In this document: positions 1-5,456 of the stretch, in pieces | How the letters are laid out: every line of letters begins with the position of its first letter | How positions within the stretch are numbered: position 1 is the stretch's first letter | Assembly: GCA_021776885.1 (NCBI GenBank) | Contig: JAJFFA010000912.1 | Coordinates: 1 to 5,456, forward strand | Source: Planctomycetota bacterium | GTDB lineage: Bacteria > Planctomycetota > UBA1135 > GCA-002686595 | DNA length: 5,456 bases | Direction: 5' to 3' | The notes under the pieces: generated by a model | Database searches by the model: none | What the model saw: the letters and a program-made list of their open reading frames with translations, nothing else | Told to the model about the DNA's origin: nothing | Program-made: the position numbers and the translations under genes

Positions 1-521
1 CGGTAGATCTCGCGCGCGGCATCCGGCAGCTCGAACAGGCGCTGGGTGGCGTAGTCGGCGGCGCCGCGGTGCACGTTCTGCTGCGAGTTGCGACCCGTGC
101 GCTCGAGGCGCATGCGCGTGCCGCCCAGGACGTCGGAGCCGTGGTCGTCGATCAGACGTTGCAGGTCGGCGATGGCCTCGTTCCAGCGCGCCGCCGCCAT
201 GTGGGCGGTCGCGCTGCGCGCCAGGGCGCGGGCCGCCTGGGAGTCGTAGATCGAGAAGCCGTGCAGCTCGAAGTCATCGCTCGCGACGCCGCGCTCGGAG
301 GAGTCATCGCTGAAGCCGAGGGCCCGCGGGGCGTCGCGCGGGGGGCGCTGCGACTCCTGCGCCGCGCCGGCCGAGGCGGAGGTCAGGGCGAGGGTGCCGA
401 GCAGCGGCAGCAGCGCGCCCAGGGCCCTTGCCGCCCTCGAGCCCGGGGAGCCTGGCGCGGAGCGCAGCGCGCGGCGCGGCGCGGCCTGCGAGCAAGGCGT
501 GTGGTCTTCGGTGTGCGGCAT
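1..521 (-). CDS. Exported TPR-like protein (partial, 3' end outside window)
   Basis: 173 complete codons are visible from ATG at 521-519, then the frame runs off the left edge with no stop. This is the first possible start after the in-frame TGA of the upstream gene; no ATG, GTG or TTG lies between them. No Shine-Dalgarno is visible. Residues 1-33 are a long Arg-rich n-region, followed by a hydrophobic core LGALLPLLGTLALTSASAGA (34-53) and a plausible signal-peptidase site near AGA/AQ (about 53). Residues 66-94 are an acidic, serine-rich linker. Residues about 95-130 read as a TPR-like helical pair (AARALARSATAHMAAARWNE, then AIADLQRLIDDHG). The end (about 150-173, HRGAADYATQRLFELPDAAR then EIY) resembles the segment 'LPPEGLxxYRxRxD' in planctomycete exported TPR proteins, some of which continue into a PQQ-type beta-propeller. 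That continuation is inferred only. It follows the VWA/GATase-like gene by 36 bp, in the same frame, and is probably co-transcribed. An extracytoplasmic helical-repeat partner would fit the predicted topology of the two large membrane proteins. Confidence 0.72.
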   Translation of the reverse strand, partial: MPHTEDHTPCSQAAPRRALRSAPGSPGSRAARALGALLPLLGTLALTSASAGAAQESQRPPRDAPRALGFSDDSSERGVASDDFELHGFSIYDSQAARALARSATAHMAAARWNEAIADLQRLIDDHGSDVLGGTRMRLERTGRNSQQNVHRGAADYATQRLFELPDAAREIY

Positions 522-532
522 GCTGTGGTGGA

Positions 533-548
533 CGGCCGTGGGCGGCCG
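533..548 (-). other. GC hairpin in the 36-bp gap before the TPR-like gene
   Basis: Two CGGCCG hexamers (533-538 and 543-548) flank a four-base loop and can pair into a six-base-pair, all-GC stem. It starts 9 nt after the stop of the VWA/GATase-like gene and ends 11 nt before the next ATG. No run of T follows on the minus strand, so it does not look like an intrinsic terminator. It could instead be a weak RNA-processing or translation-modulating structure, or simply chance in GC-rich DNA. Confidence 0.35.
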
Positions 549-557
549 AATGTTCGA

Positions 558-2996
558 TCAGATCAGCTCATGGCGCTTGCGCAAGACCCACTCCGCCGAG
601 AGGAAGCCCAGGGCCAGGAGCAGAGTGCCCCAGTGGTCCCACGCATCCTTTAACTGTGAAGAGATCGGCTCGCGCCGCTCCTCGCCTCCAGGGAACTCCT
701 GGACCAGGCTGGAGAGGCTCGCAAGGGCCACTGCACGGCCCCCTGTCATGCTCGAGAGGGCCGCCAGGGTGGCCGGGTCGGGCGAGGGGTCGGCGTTCTC
801 CCGCGAGGGCAGCACGATCTGGAACTCCGTGCTGGCCACGCGCTCGCCCTCCTCCTCGATCCAGGCCCGGAAGAGACCGGGCCGATCGGCCTCGAAGCTC
901 GAGCGGAACAGGCCCGCACGGCCCTCGACGCGCGAGAGCAGGAGCGGCTCGGGCTGGGCGCCGTCGCGCTCGAGGAAGGCCTCCTGGTCGAGGGCCTCGC
1001 TGGGCCGGAAGTCCTCGTCGAGGATGCGCGCCTCGAGGGTGGCGCGCTCGTCCAGGCCGTAGGTCGGGCGCAGGGGCTCGAGGGAGTAGCGACGGTCACC
1101 ACTCTTGAGCCGGCCCAGGGCCAGCCACCGAACCGCGTTACGCCAGAAGCGTTCGTGGTAGCGGTCGACGTAGCGGAAGCGCCAGCGCCAGGTGGAGTCG
1201 ATGGCCAGGAACATGGTGCGGCCCGACGGGTAGTAGCCCGTCACCAGGAGCGGGTAGCGGCCGTGGGGCCCGGACTCATGCGGGTGACGCAGGAGCACCT
1301 GGCTGCCGGGCTTGGCGTCGAGCACGGGCAGGAACCAGTACAGGCCGGCCAGGCCGCCCGGGTCTTCCCACAGGCGTCGGTTGACCTCGAGCTCGGGGTG
1401 CAGGCGCACGATCTCGTGCGGGTTGGCGGGGTCCTCGAGGGTGGGCTGGAACGCGGCTCGACTGTCGCTCTGGAAGGCGAGGGAGCCCGTGGGGTCGAGG
1501 GTCACCGGCAGCAGGTTCTCGAACTCCGTGTTCATGATGCCCTTGGGGTTCTCGTACTCCCCGGCGATCAGACACAGGCCGCCGCCGCGCTCGACGAACT
1601 CGAACAGCGAGGTGACGAACTCCTGGCCGACGGCCGGGTCGGGCGAGACCGCGTAGGGGTTGACGTCGCCGAGGATCACGACGTCGTAGTTCTCCAGGAG
1701 CTCGCGGCGGCTGGTGGGCACGCGCGCCAGGGCGGGCATGCCCTTGGTGCTCTCCTGGCGGAAGTCGGGGGTGGCCGAGCCGAGCCAGACCTGGACCTGG
1801 ATGCGCTCGTCGGCTCGCATCAGCATGCGGTGCAGGAAGCGATACTCGTAGCGCGGGTAGCCGTCGACGTAGAGCACGCGGATCTTCTCGGGGGTCACGC
1901 GCACCGAGACGATCAGGGCGTTGTCGTCGAGCAGGGTCTCGCCGGCGAGGGGCGGGACGGAGACCCGGAAGCGGCGTTCGGCACTCTCGAGGCCCACGCT
2001 GGCGGGGGGCGCCACCAGCACCACGCGGTCGCCTCCGGCCAGGGACGTGTCGTCCGTCGACAGGTCGACGCGCTCTTCGGCGACGGTGCGCGCGAAGTCG
2101 TCCATGCTGCTCTCGGCGGGGAGCTCCTCGAGCACCAGGTGCGTGCTGGTCTCCTCGGGCGAGCCCTGGGTGTGGACGCGCACGCTGATCGCGATCTCGT
2201 CGCCTTCGAGCACGCTGCCCGGGGCCTCGACCAGCTCGACGATCAGGTTCTTCTCGGGCCGCGTGTCGCCGACGACCACGGTGTGGATTGGAATGCCCGC
2301 CGCCGCCGCCGCGCGGGCGGCGTCGAGGGGCGGCGTGCCGCCGTTCGAGCGGCCGTCCGAGACCACGACCACGTCGGTCACGTGGCTGCCGCGGTGCGCG
2401 GCCAGGGCCTCCTCGAGGGCGTCGCCCAGGTGCGTGGCGTGGGCCCGGCCCGCGAGGGAGTCGAGGCCGGCCAGGGGCGCGAAGCCGTCGGAGAAGCGGA
2501 ACAGGCGCGTCTCGTAGTCGCGCGCGGCCAGCTGCGGCAGGAGCGCGCTCTCGACGCTGGCCTGCACCAGCTCGAGGCGCGTCGCCTCGTTGGCGGGGGC
2601 GCCGGCCTTGGAGCGCAGGGTGCTGCGCGCCTGGCTGTCCCCGGTGTAGGCGTCCTTGCGCAGCATGCTGGCCGAGTCGTCGATCAGGACGACCACCTCG
2701 GCGGGCTTGACGTTCTCCTGGTGCTGGACCTTGACCGGACGGAAGAGCACGGCCAGGAGCACCAGGATCGAGGCCATGCGCAGCCCGATCAGGAGCGCGC
2801 GAGCGCGTCCCGGGGAGCTGGCGTTGGCGAGGGGCTGGCGCCAGTAGCCGAGCCAGGCGACCAGGCCCACCAGGGGCAGGATCACGAGCACCACGACCCA
2901 CGGGGCGGGCATCTCGATCAGGCGCCAGGACTCACGTGTGGTCTCGGACGCGGGCAGGGCGGCCTGGGCGGCGGCCTCCTGGAATACGGACATCAT
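558..2996 (-). CDS. VWA domain and glutamine-amidotransferase-like membrane protein
   Basis: An 812-aa protein starting MMSVFQEAAA. Two membrane helices lie at about 31-52 and 67-86, with an Arg-containing loop between them, then RPVKV and a VWA domain (about 98-250). The MIDAS is complete by eye: D106, S108 and S110 in IDDSAS, T188 in THLGDAL, D214 in VVSDGRSNGG. Residues about 251-368 form an Ig-like beta region (EGDEIAISVRVHTQG, ending DDNALIVSVRV). Residues about 371-630 form a GATase1-like Rossmann module: IRVLYVDGYPRYEYRFLHRM, YDVVILGDVNPYAV, FVERGGGLCLIAGE, then GRTMFLAIDSTWRWRF, YHERFW and RNAVRWL. These motifs recur in planctomycete proteins labelled 'glutamine amidotransferase' or 'VWA'. 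No canonical GxCxG nucleophile elbow is visible, so amidotransferase activity is doubtful. A second beta-rich segment (about 640-730) precedes a C-terminal helix (about 789-804) and a basic tail. The predicted topology matches the BatA-like partner, with large domains outside the cytoplasm. Both possible ATGs overlap the upstream stop (ATGATG over TGA), indicating coupled expression. Confidence 0.87.
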   Translation of the reverse strand: MMSVFQEAAAQAALPASETTRESWRLIEMPAPWVVVLVILPLVGLVAWLGYWRQPLANASSPGRARALLIGLRMASILVLLAVLFRPVKVQHQENVKPAEVVVLIDDSASMLRKDAYTGDSQARSTLRSKAGAPANEATRLELVQASVESALLPQLAARDYETRLFRFSDGFAPLAGLDSLAGRAHATHLGDALEEALAAHRGSHVTDVVVVSDGRSNGGTPPLDAARAAAAAGIPIHTVVVGDTRPEKNLIVELVEAPGSVLEGDEIAISVRVHTQGSPEETSTHLVLEELPAESSMDDFARTVAEERVDLSTDDTSLAGGDRVVLVAPPASVGLESAERRFRVSVPPLAGETLLDDNALIVSVRVTPEKIRVLYVDGYPRYEYRFLHRMLMRADERIQVQVWLGSATPDFRQESTKGMPALARVPTSRRELLENYDVVILGDVNPYAVSPDPAVGQEFVTSLFEFVERGGGLCLIAGEYENPKGIMNTEFENLLPVTLDPTGSLAFQSDSRAAFQPTLEDPANPHEIVRLHPELEVNRRLWEDPGGLAGLYWFLPVLDAKPGSQVLLRHPHESGPHGRYPLLVTGYYPSGRTMFLAIDSTWRWRFRYVDRYHERFWRNAVRWLALGRLKSGDRRYSLEPLRPTYGLDERATLEARILDEDFRPSEALDQEAFLERDGAQPEPLLLSRVEGRAGLFRSSFEADRPGLFRAWIEEEGERVASTEFQIVLPSRENADPSPDPATLAALSSMTGGRAVALASLSSLVQEFPGGEERREPISSQLKDAWDHWGTLLLALGFLSAEWVLRKRHELI

Positions 2997-5314
2997 GCGA
3001 TCCTCCTGCGGTACCCGATCCAGGCGCCCCAGAGGGACTCGAGCACCAGACCGATCAGGGCCGCGAGGGCCAGCCAGCGCCAGATCTCGCCGCTGCGCGG
3101 GTTGGCCGCGTCGTCGCGGTCCGCGCCCTTTTGACCGGCCTCGAGGGCGATCAGGGCGGGGTGCAGGGCGTTGATCTCGCTGGGGGTGGCGCGCTCGAGG
3201 GCGCCCTCGTCCGGGTCGATCTGCACGGCGAACGACTCGGCCCGTCCGCCCTCCAGCTCGAGCCGGTAGAGCCCGGCGACGCGGGTGTCCTGGCCACCGA
3301 TCTCGGGCACGCGCCAGCGGCTCTTGGCGCCGCTGCCGAGCTCGATCGGCTCGCCGTCCACCGGCCGCCGCGAGCCATCCGGGCGCACGACCTCGGGGTT
3401 GCGCGGGAAAGCGGCGACCTCGACCCGGATCGAAGCGCCGGGGGCGAGGTTGCGCTCGACACTGCCGCGCCGTCCGGCGTAGCGCACGAGCTCGTGTACG
3501 AGGGGCACCAGGGTCGCGCCTGCGCGCGGGATCCAGGTCCAGGCGATGTCGATGGTCGTGGTCCACAGGAACACGCGGCCGTCGACGTAGGGGCGCTCGA
3601 TCAGGAGCGGGCTCCCGGCTTCGTCGTCGAGCCGCGCCAGGACGCGTGCCTCGGGCAGGGGCTCGGCGGCGAGGAACTCGTAGACGGGGATCTCCGTCAG
3701 GTAGCTGCGGTAGGCGTCGTCCGCGAAGAACGCCAGGGCCGGATGCTCGCCGTCGAAGTCCGCCACGCGCCAGTAGGCGTCGCGACGCGAGGCCACCGAG
3801 TCGTGCCGCAAGAGCTCCGCGGGCAGGAGGCCCGAGCCGTCTGCGCGGAAGAGCTTCTTGTTGTACGCGCTGAGCTCGCCCAGGGCCGCGAAGCGGTCGC
3901 CCGCGGTGATGATCACCGCCGCGCCCGCGGCCCCGGCCTCCTCCAGGCGTGTGCTGACGTCGTCGGTGAAGGTCGGGCTGGCGACGTTGGCCAGGACGAT
4001 CACGTCGTAGGCGAAGAGGTCGATGTCGGGGCTGCCGAGCAGCGCGGGGGTGATCTCACGCGGGTCGAAGGGCGACAGGCCGCCGACCCCGGGCAGGTTG
4101 TCGTCGTCCGGGGGTTCGAGGACAGCCATCAGGAGCCCCGTCTCGTCCTCCTCGATGCGCGTCGCGCGTGCGCCGTTGACTACAGCCACGCGGATCGGCG
4201 GGGGCACCGAGAGCACGTGGGAGCGCGTGTCGTCGACCGCCAGGCGATCGCCGTCGAGGGAGGCCTCGAGGGAGTGTGAGCCGGTCTCGTTGAACTGCAC
4301 GGAGAAGACCGCCTCGACCCGACCGCGGGCCGGGACGTCGACCCGCTGGCTGGGCAGGCGCTCGCCGTCGATGGCCAGGGCCACGCGCTCGGCGGGGCGC
4401 GCCTGGGTGCCCTGGTTCTGGATCGTGACGACGATCTCGATCGGGATGCCGGCGCCGATGATCGCGCCCTCCGGTCGCACCGAGACGATCGAGAGGTTGG
4501 GCGGGACGCTGCTGGCGGGGCCCAGGTCCTCGACCAGGACGCGCACGCCCAGCTCGCTGAGGGCGTCGAGCTGTTCGGTCAAGAGCGGCGTGCCCTGCGC
4601 GTCGGGGGAGCCGTCCGCGCCGAGCTCGAGCTGGGCCACGTCACCCGGGTCTCGCGGCTCATCACGACGCGGCGCGCTCTCGAACGAGCGCCGCTGCAGG
4701 TCGGTCAGGAGGCGCACCTCGAGGGCGCTCTGCCCCGTGCCGGCGGCGTCCTTCTCGACCAGCTCGCGCACCTCGCCCAGGGCCCGCGCCAGGTCGAGGG
4801 ACTCGTCGCTGGGCGCCGTCATCGTGGCCAGGACCGAGAGCGCCTTCTGAGGCGCGGTCCAGGACACCAGGCGCGGCATGTCCGCGGCGACGAGCAATTG
4901 CAGGCGATCGCCCCGCGCCCCATCCATCGAGCGCGCGATCTCCTGCGCACGTCCGACGATGCGCTGGAAGACCGACTCGACGTCCTCGCGGTAGCCGGTC
5001 GAGGCCGACGCGTCGAGCACGAGCAGCACATCGCGGCGGTCCTCGGTCAGGCGCGCGAGGGGGCTGTCGCCGCTGGCGAAGGGGCGCGCCACGGCCAGGG
5101 CCAGGAGGGCCACCGCAGCCATGCGCAGCAGCAGCAGCAGCAGGTTCTCGAGCTGCACCCGGCGCCGCGTGCGCTTGTAGGCCGCCAGCACGAACTTCAT
5201 CGCCGCCCACTGCAACGGGCGGTGCCGCTGGCGGTTCAGCAGGTGAATGATCAGCGGCACCGCGGCCAGGCCGACGCCGAAGGCCAGGGCGGGATGGACG
5301 AAACCCTGGAACAT
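2993..5314 (-). CDS. BatA-like membrane protein with VWA, Ig-like and GATase-like regions
   Basis: A 773-aa protein. Residues 1-80 are a textbook BatA N-terminal double-transmembrane domain: MFQGFVHP..., helix about 7-26 ending IIHLLNR, a basic loop (about 27-55, rich in Arg/Lys) with the LQWAAMKF segment, and helix about 57-77 ending ARPF. A VWA domain follows (about 95-265). It opens with DVLLVLDASAS, giving MIDAS residues D101, S103 and S105, and has LLTDLQR at 202-208, where D205 is kept but the usual following Gly is Leu. The conserved MIDAS Thr seems replaced by Ser near 172, so the metal site may be altered. Residues about 275-370 look like a CARDB/Ig fold (IEIVVTIQNQGTQARP). Residues about 373-610 look like a Rossmann/GATase-like module (IRVAVVNG, YDVIVLANV, VIITAGD, then GRVFLWTTTIDIAWTWIP and LVHELVRYA). 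The latter motif is typical of planctomycete BatA proteins. A final helix at about 745-766 is followed by a basic tail. The basic loop predicts an N-terminus outside and the bulk of the protein periplasmic. It is the second gene of the cluster; its stop overlaps the next gene's start. Confidence 0.88.
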   Translation of the reverse strand: MFQGFVHPALAFGVGLAAVPLIIHLLNRQRHRPLQWAAMKFVLAAYKRTRRRVQLENLLLLLLRMAAVALLALAVARPFASGDSPLARLTEDRRDVLLVLDASASTGYREDVESVFQRIVGRAQEIARSMDGARGDRLQLLVAADMPRLVSWTAPQKALSVLATMTAPSDESLDLARALGEVRELVEKDAAGTGQSALEVRLLTDLQRRSFESAPRRDEPRDPGDVAQLELGADGSPDAQGTPLLTEQLDALSELGVRVLVEDLGPASSVPPNLSIVSVRPEGAIIGAGIPIEIVVTIQNQGTQARPAERVALAIDGERLPSQRVDVPARGRVEAVFSVQFNETGSHSLEASLDGDRLAVDDTRSHVLSVPPPIRVAVVNGARATRIEEDETGLLMAVLEPPDDDNLPGVGGLSPFDPREITPALLGSPDIDLFAYDVIVLANVASPTFTDDVSTRLEEAGAAGAAVIITAGDRFAALGELSAYNKKLFRADGSGLLPAELLRHDSVASRRDAYWRVADFDGEHPALAFFADDAYRSYLTEIPVYEFLAAEPLPEARVLARLDDEAGSPLLIERPYVDGRVFLWTTTIDIAWTWIPRAGATLVPLVHELVRYAGRRGSVERNLAPGASIRVEVAAFPRNPEVVRPDGSRRPVDGEPIELGSGAKSRWRVPEIGGQDTRVAGLYRLELEGGRAESFAVQIDPDEGALERATPSEINALHPALIALEAGQKGADRDDAANPRSGEIWRWLALAALIGLVLESLWGAWIGYRRRIA
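3002..3007 (-). promoter_or_regulatory. Perfect AGGAGG ribosome binding site of the VWA/GATase-like gene
   Basis: On the minus strand AGGAGG occurs within the last codons of the BatA-like gene, 5 nt before a first ATG (2996-2994) and 8 nt before a second, adjacent ATG (2993-2991). It decides the start of the next gene: the reading frame stays open for about 190 further codons upstream, but that extension lies inside the BatA-like gene and has no such signal. The second ATG has the more usual spacing; the two choices differ by one methionine. Confidence 0.8.
5126..5143 (-). repeat. (CAG)6 trinucleotide run encoding six leucines in the BatA second helix
   Basis: Six uninterrupted CAG units on the plus strand read as six CTG leucine codons on the coding strand. 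They form the start of the second membrane helix of the BatA-like protein (residues about 58-63, in ENLLLLLLRM). Leu-rich helices are normal in this family; what is notable is that all six codons are identical. A strong CTG preference in a GC-rich genome is a sufficient explanation. Confidence 0.8.
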
Positions 5315-5456
5315 CAGACGCGCCCTCCGCGGGCGCGCGCCGTGCGCCGCGCCAGGTAGGTGGAGACGGCGGCGTCGAGGCTGACGTCGGTGACGAGCTG
5401 CACGAAGTCGACGGACAGGCCGCGCGCGGCACGGGCCAGGCGCTGGTTGTGGCCCT
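5314..5456 (-). CDS. DUF58 family protein, C-terminal end (partial, 5' end outside window)
   Basis: Only the last 46 codons and the TGA stop are in the window; the gene continues past the right edge. The visible peptide starts GHNQRLARAARGL and continues through VDFVQLVTDVSLDAAVSTYL to ARR and a basic tail. This matches the end of DUF58 proteins: a helix, a short strand with an I/VD(Y/F)xxL core, a 'TD/TSxxLDxAL' turn, then a final helix ending in L-x-x-R. Family knowledge: DUF58 proteins carry a VWA-like fold and are usually encoded between a MoxR AAA+ ATPase and a BatA-like VWA protein. That is exactly the position here, since the next gene is BatA-like and overlaps this stop by one base (TGATG). 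The assignment therefore rests on a short tail plus strong synteny. The peptide alone would not be conclusive, and the N-terminal domains cannot be assessed. Confidence 0.75.
   Translation of the reverse strand, partial: GHNQRLARAARGLSVDFVQLVTDVSLDAAVSTYLARRTARARGGRV
5323..5328 (-). promoter_or_regulatory. Ribosome binding site of the BatA-like gene
   Basis: On the minus strand the sequence GGAGGG lies inside the last codons of the DUF58 gene, 8 nt upstream of the ATG at 5314-5312. This is a good Shine-Dalgarno match at normal spacing. It supports the start MFQGFVHP, which is also the expected N-terminus of the BatA family. The TGATG overlap puts a terminating ribosome directly at the start codon, so translational coupling is likely. 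Confidence 0.7.

Noticed and set aside
69..1108. Overlapping plus-strand frames (69-653, 394-1062, 428-1108)
   Set aside because: Their translations are Arg/Ala/Ser-rich with no recognisable domains, and they are antisense to the exported protein and the VWA/GATase-like gene.
2296..2315. GCC-repeat-like run on the plus strand
   Set aside because: It encodes an alanine-rich helix of the VWA domain (before GIPIHTVVVG), a normal feature at this place in the fold; no sign of an independent repeat element.
1155..3134. A 659-codon open frame on the plus strand opposite the VWA/GATase-like gene, plus a 447-codon one at 2936-4279
   Set aside because: Both lie antisense to well-supported genes. Their translations are low-complexity (rich in Ala, Gly, Val, His, Asp, Gln) with no domain motif. 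Long antisense frames are expected in GC-rich coding DNA.
2997..3566. A 190-codon upstream extension of the VWA/GATase-like frame to an ATG at 3566
   Set aside because: It overlaps the conserved C-terminal part of the BatA-like gene in another frame and translates to an Arg/Pro/Gly-rich peptide without motifs. A perfect AGGAGG marks the start at 2996/2993 instead.
4662..5432. A 256-codon minus-strand frame spanning the DUF58/BatA junction
   Set aside because: It is out of frame with both genes; the DUF58 tail and BatA N-terminus are read clearly in their own frames.
1..5456. The palindrome CTCGAG recurs many times across the window
   Set aside because: It is the natural product of frequent ctc-gag (Leu-Glu) codon pairs and related codon bias in GC-rich genes. 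No spacing or intergenic placement suggests a binding site.

Overview
The window is very GC-rich (roughly 70% by eye) and almost entirely coding on the minus strand. It holds one compact, co-directional gene cluster read from right to left. The combination of families points to Planctomycetota: a DUF58 protein, then a BatA-type double-transmembrane/VWA protein, then a large VWA plus glutamine-amidotransferase-like membrane protein, then a secreted TPR-type protein. The very high GC would fit one of the GC-rich planctomycete lineages, but that is an inference from gene order and motif style, not from a marker gene.

Layout in transcription order: (1) 5456-5314, the last 46 codons of a DUF58-family protein, whose 5' part lies outside the window. 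(2) 5314-2993, a complete 773-aa BatA-like protein with two N-terminal membrane helices, a VWA domain, an Ig/CARDB-like region, a Rossmann/GATase-like region and a C-terminal membrane helix. Its ATG overlaps the previous stop by one base. (3) 2996-558, a complete 812-aa protein of the same overall plan with an intact VWA metal site (MIDAS). It begins with two adjacent ATG codons overlapping the previous stop and is preceded by a perfect AGGAGG. (4) 521-1, the first 173 codons of an exported protein with a signal peptide and a TPR-like helical pair, running off the left edge. The only intergenic DNA is the 36-bp gap between genes 3 and 4, which contains a short GC hairpin. No stretch longer than 300 bp lacks a gene.

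The genes resemble the MoxR/DUF58/BatA/VWA modules known in many bacteria (the Bacteroides aerotolerance, bat, operon is the namesake). In such modules a MoxR AAA+ ATPase is usually encoded upstream, here outside the window. The two large proteins are both predicted to anchor in the inner membrane at both ends and to expose VWA, Ig-like and GATase-like domains outside the cytoplasm. Tight start/stop overlaps suggest coupled translation and a shared complex. The molecular function of these planctomycete modules is not established, so the system is recognisable but uncharacterised. I found no RNA genes, mobile elements or CRISPR arrays.
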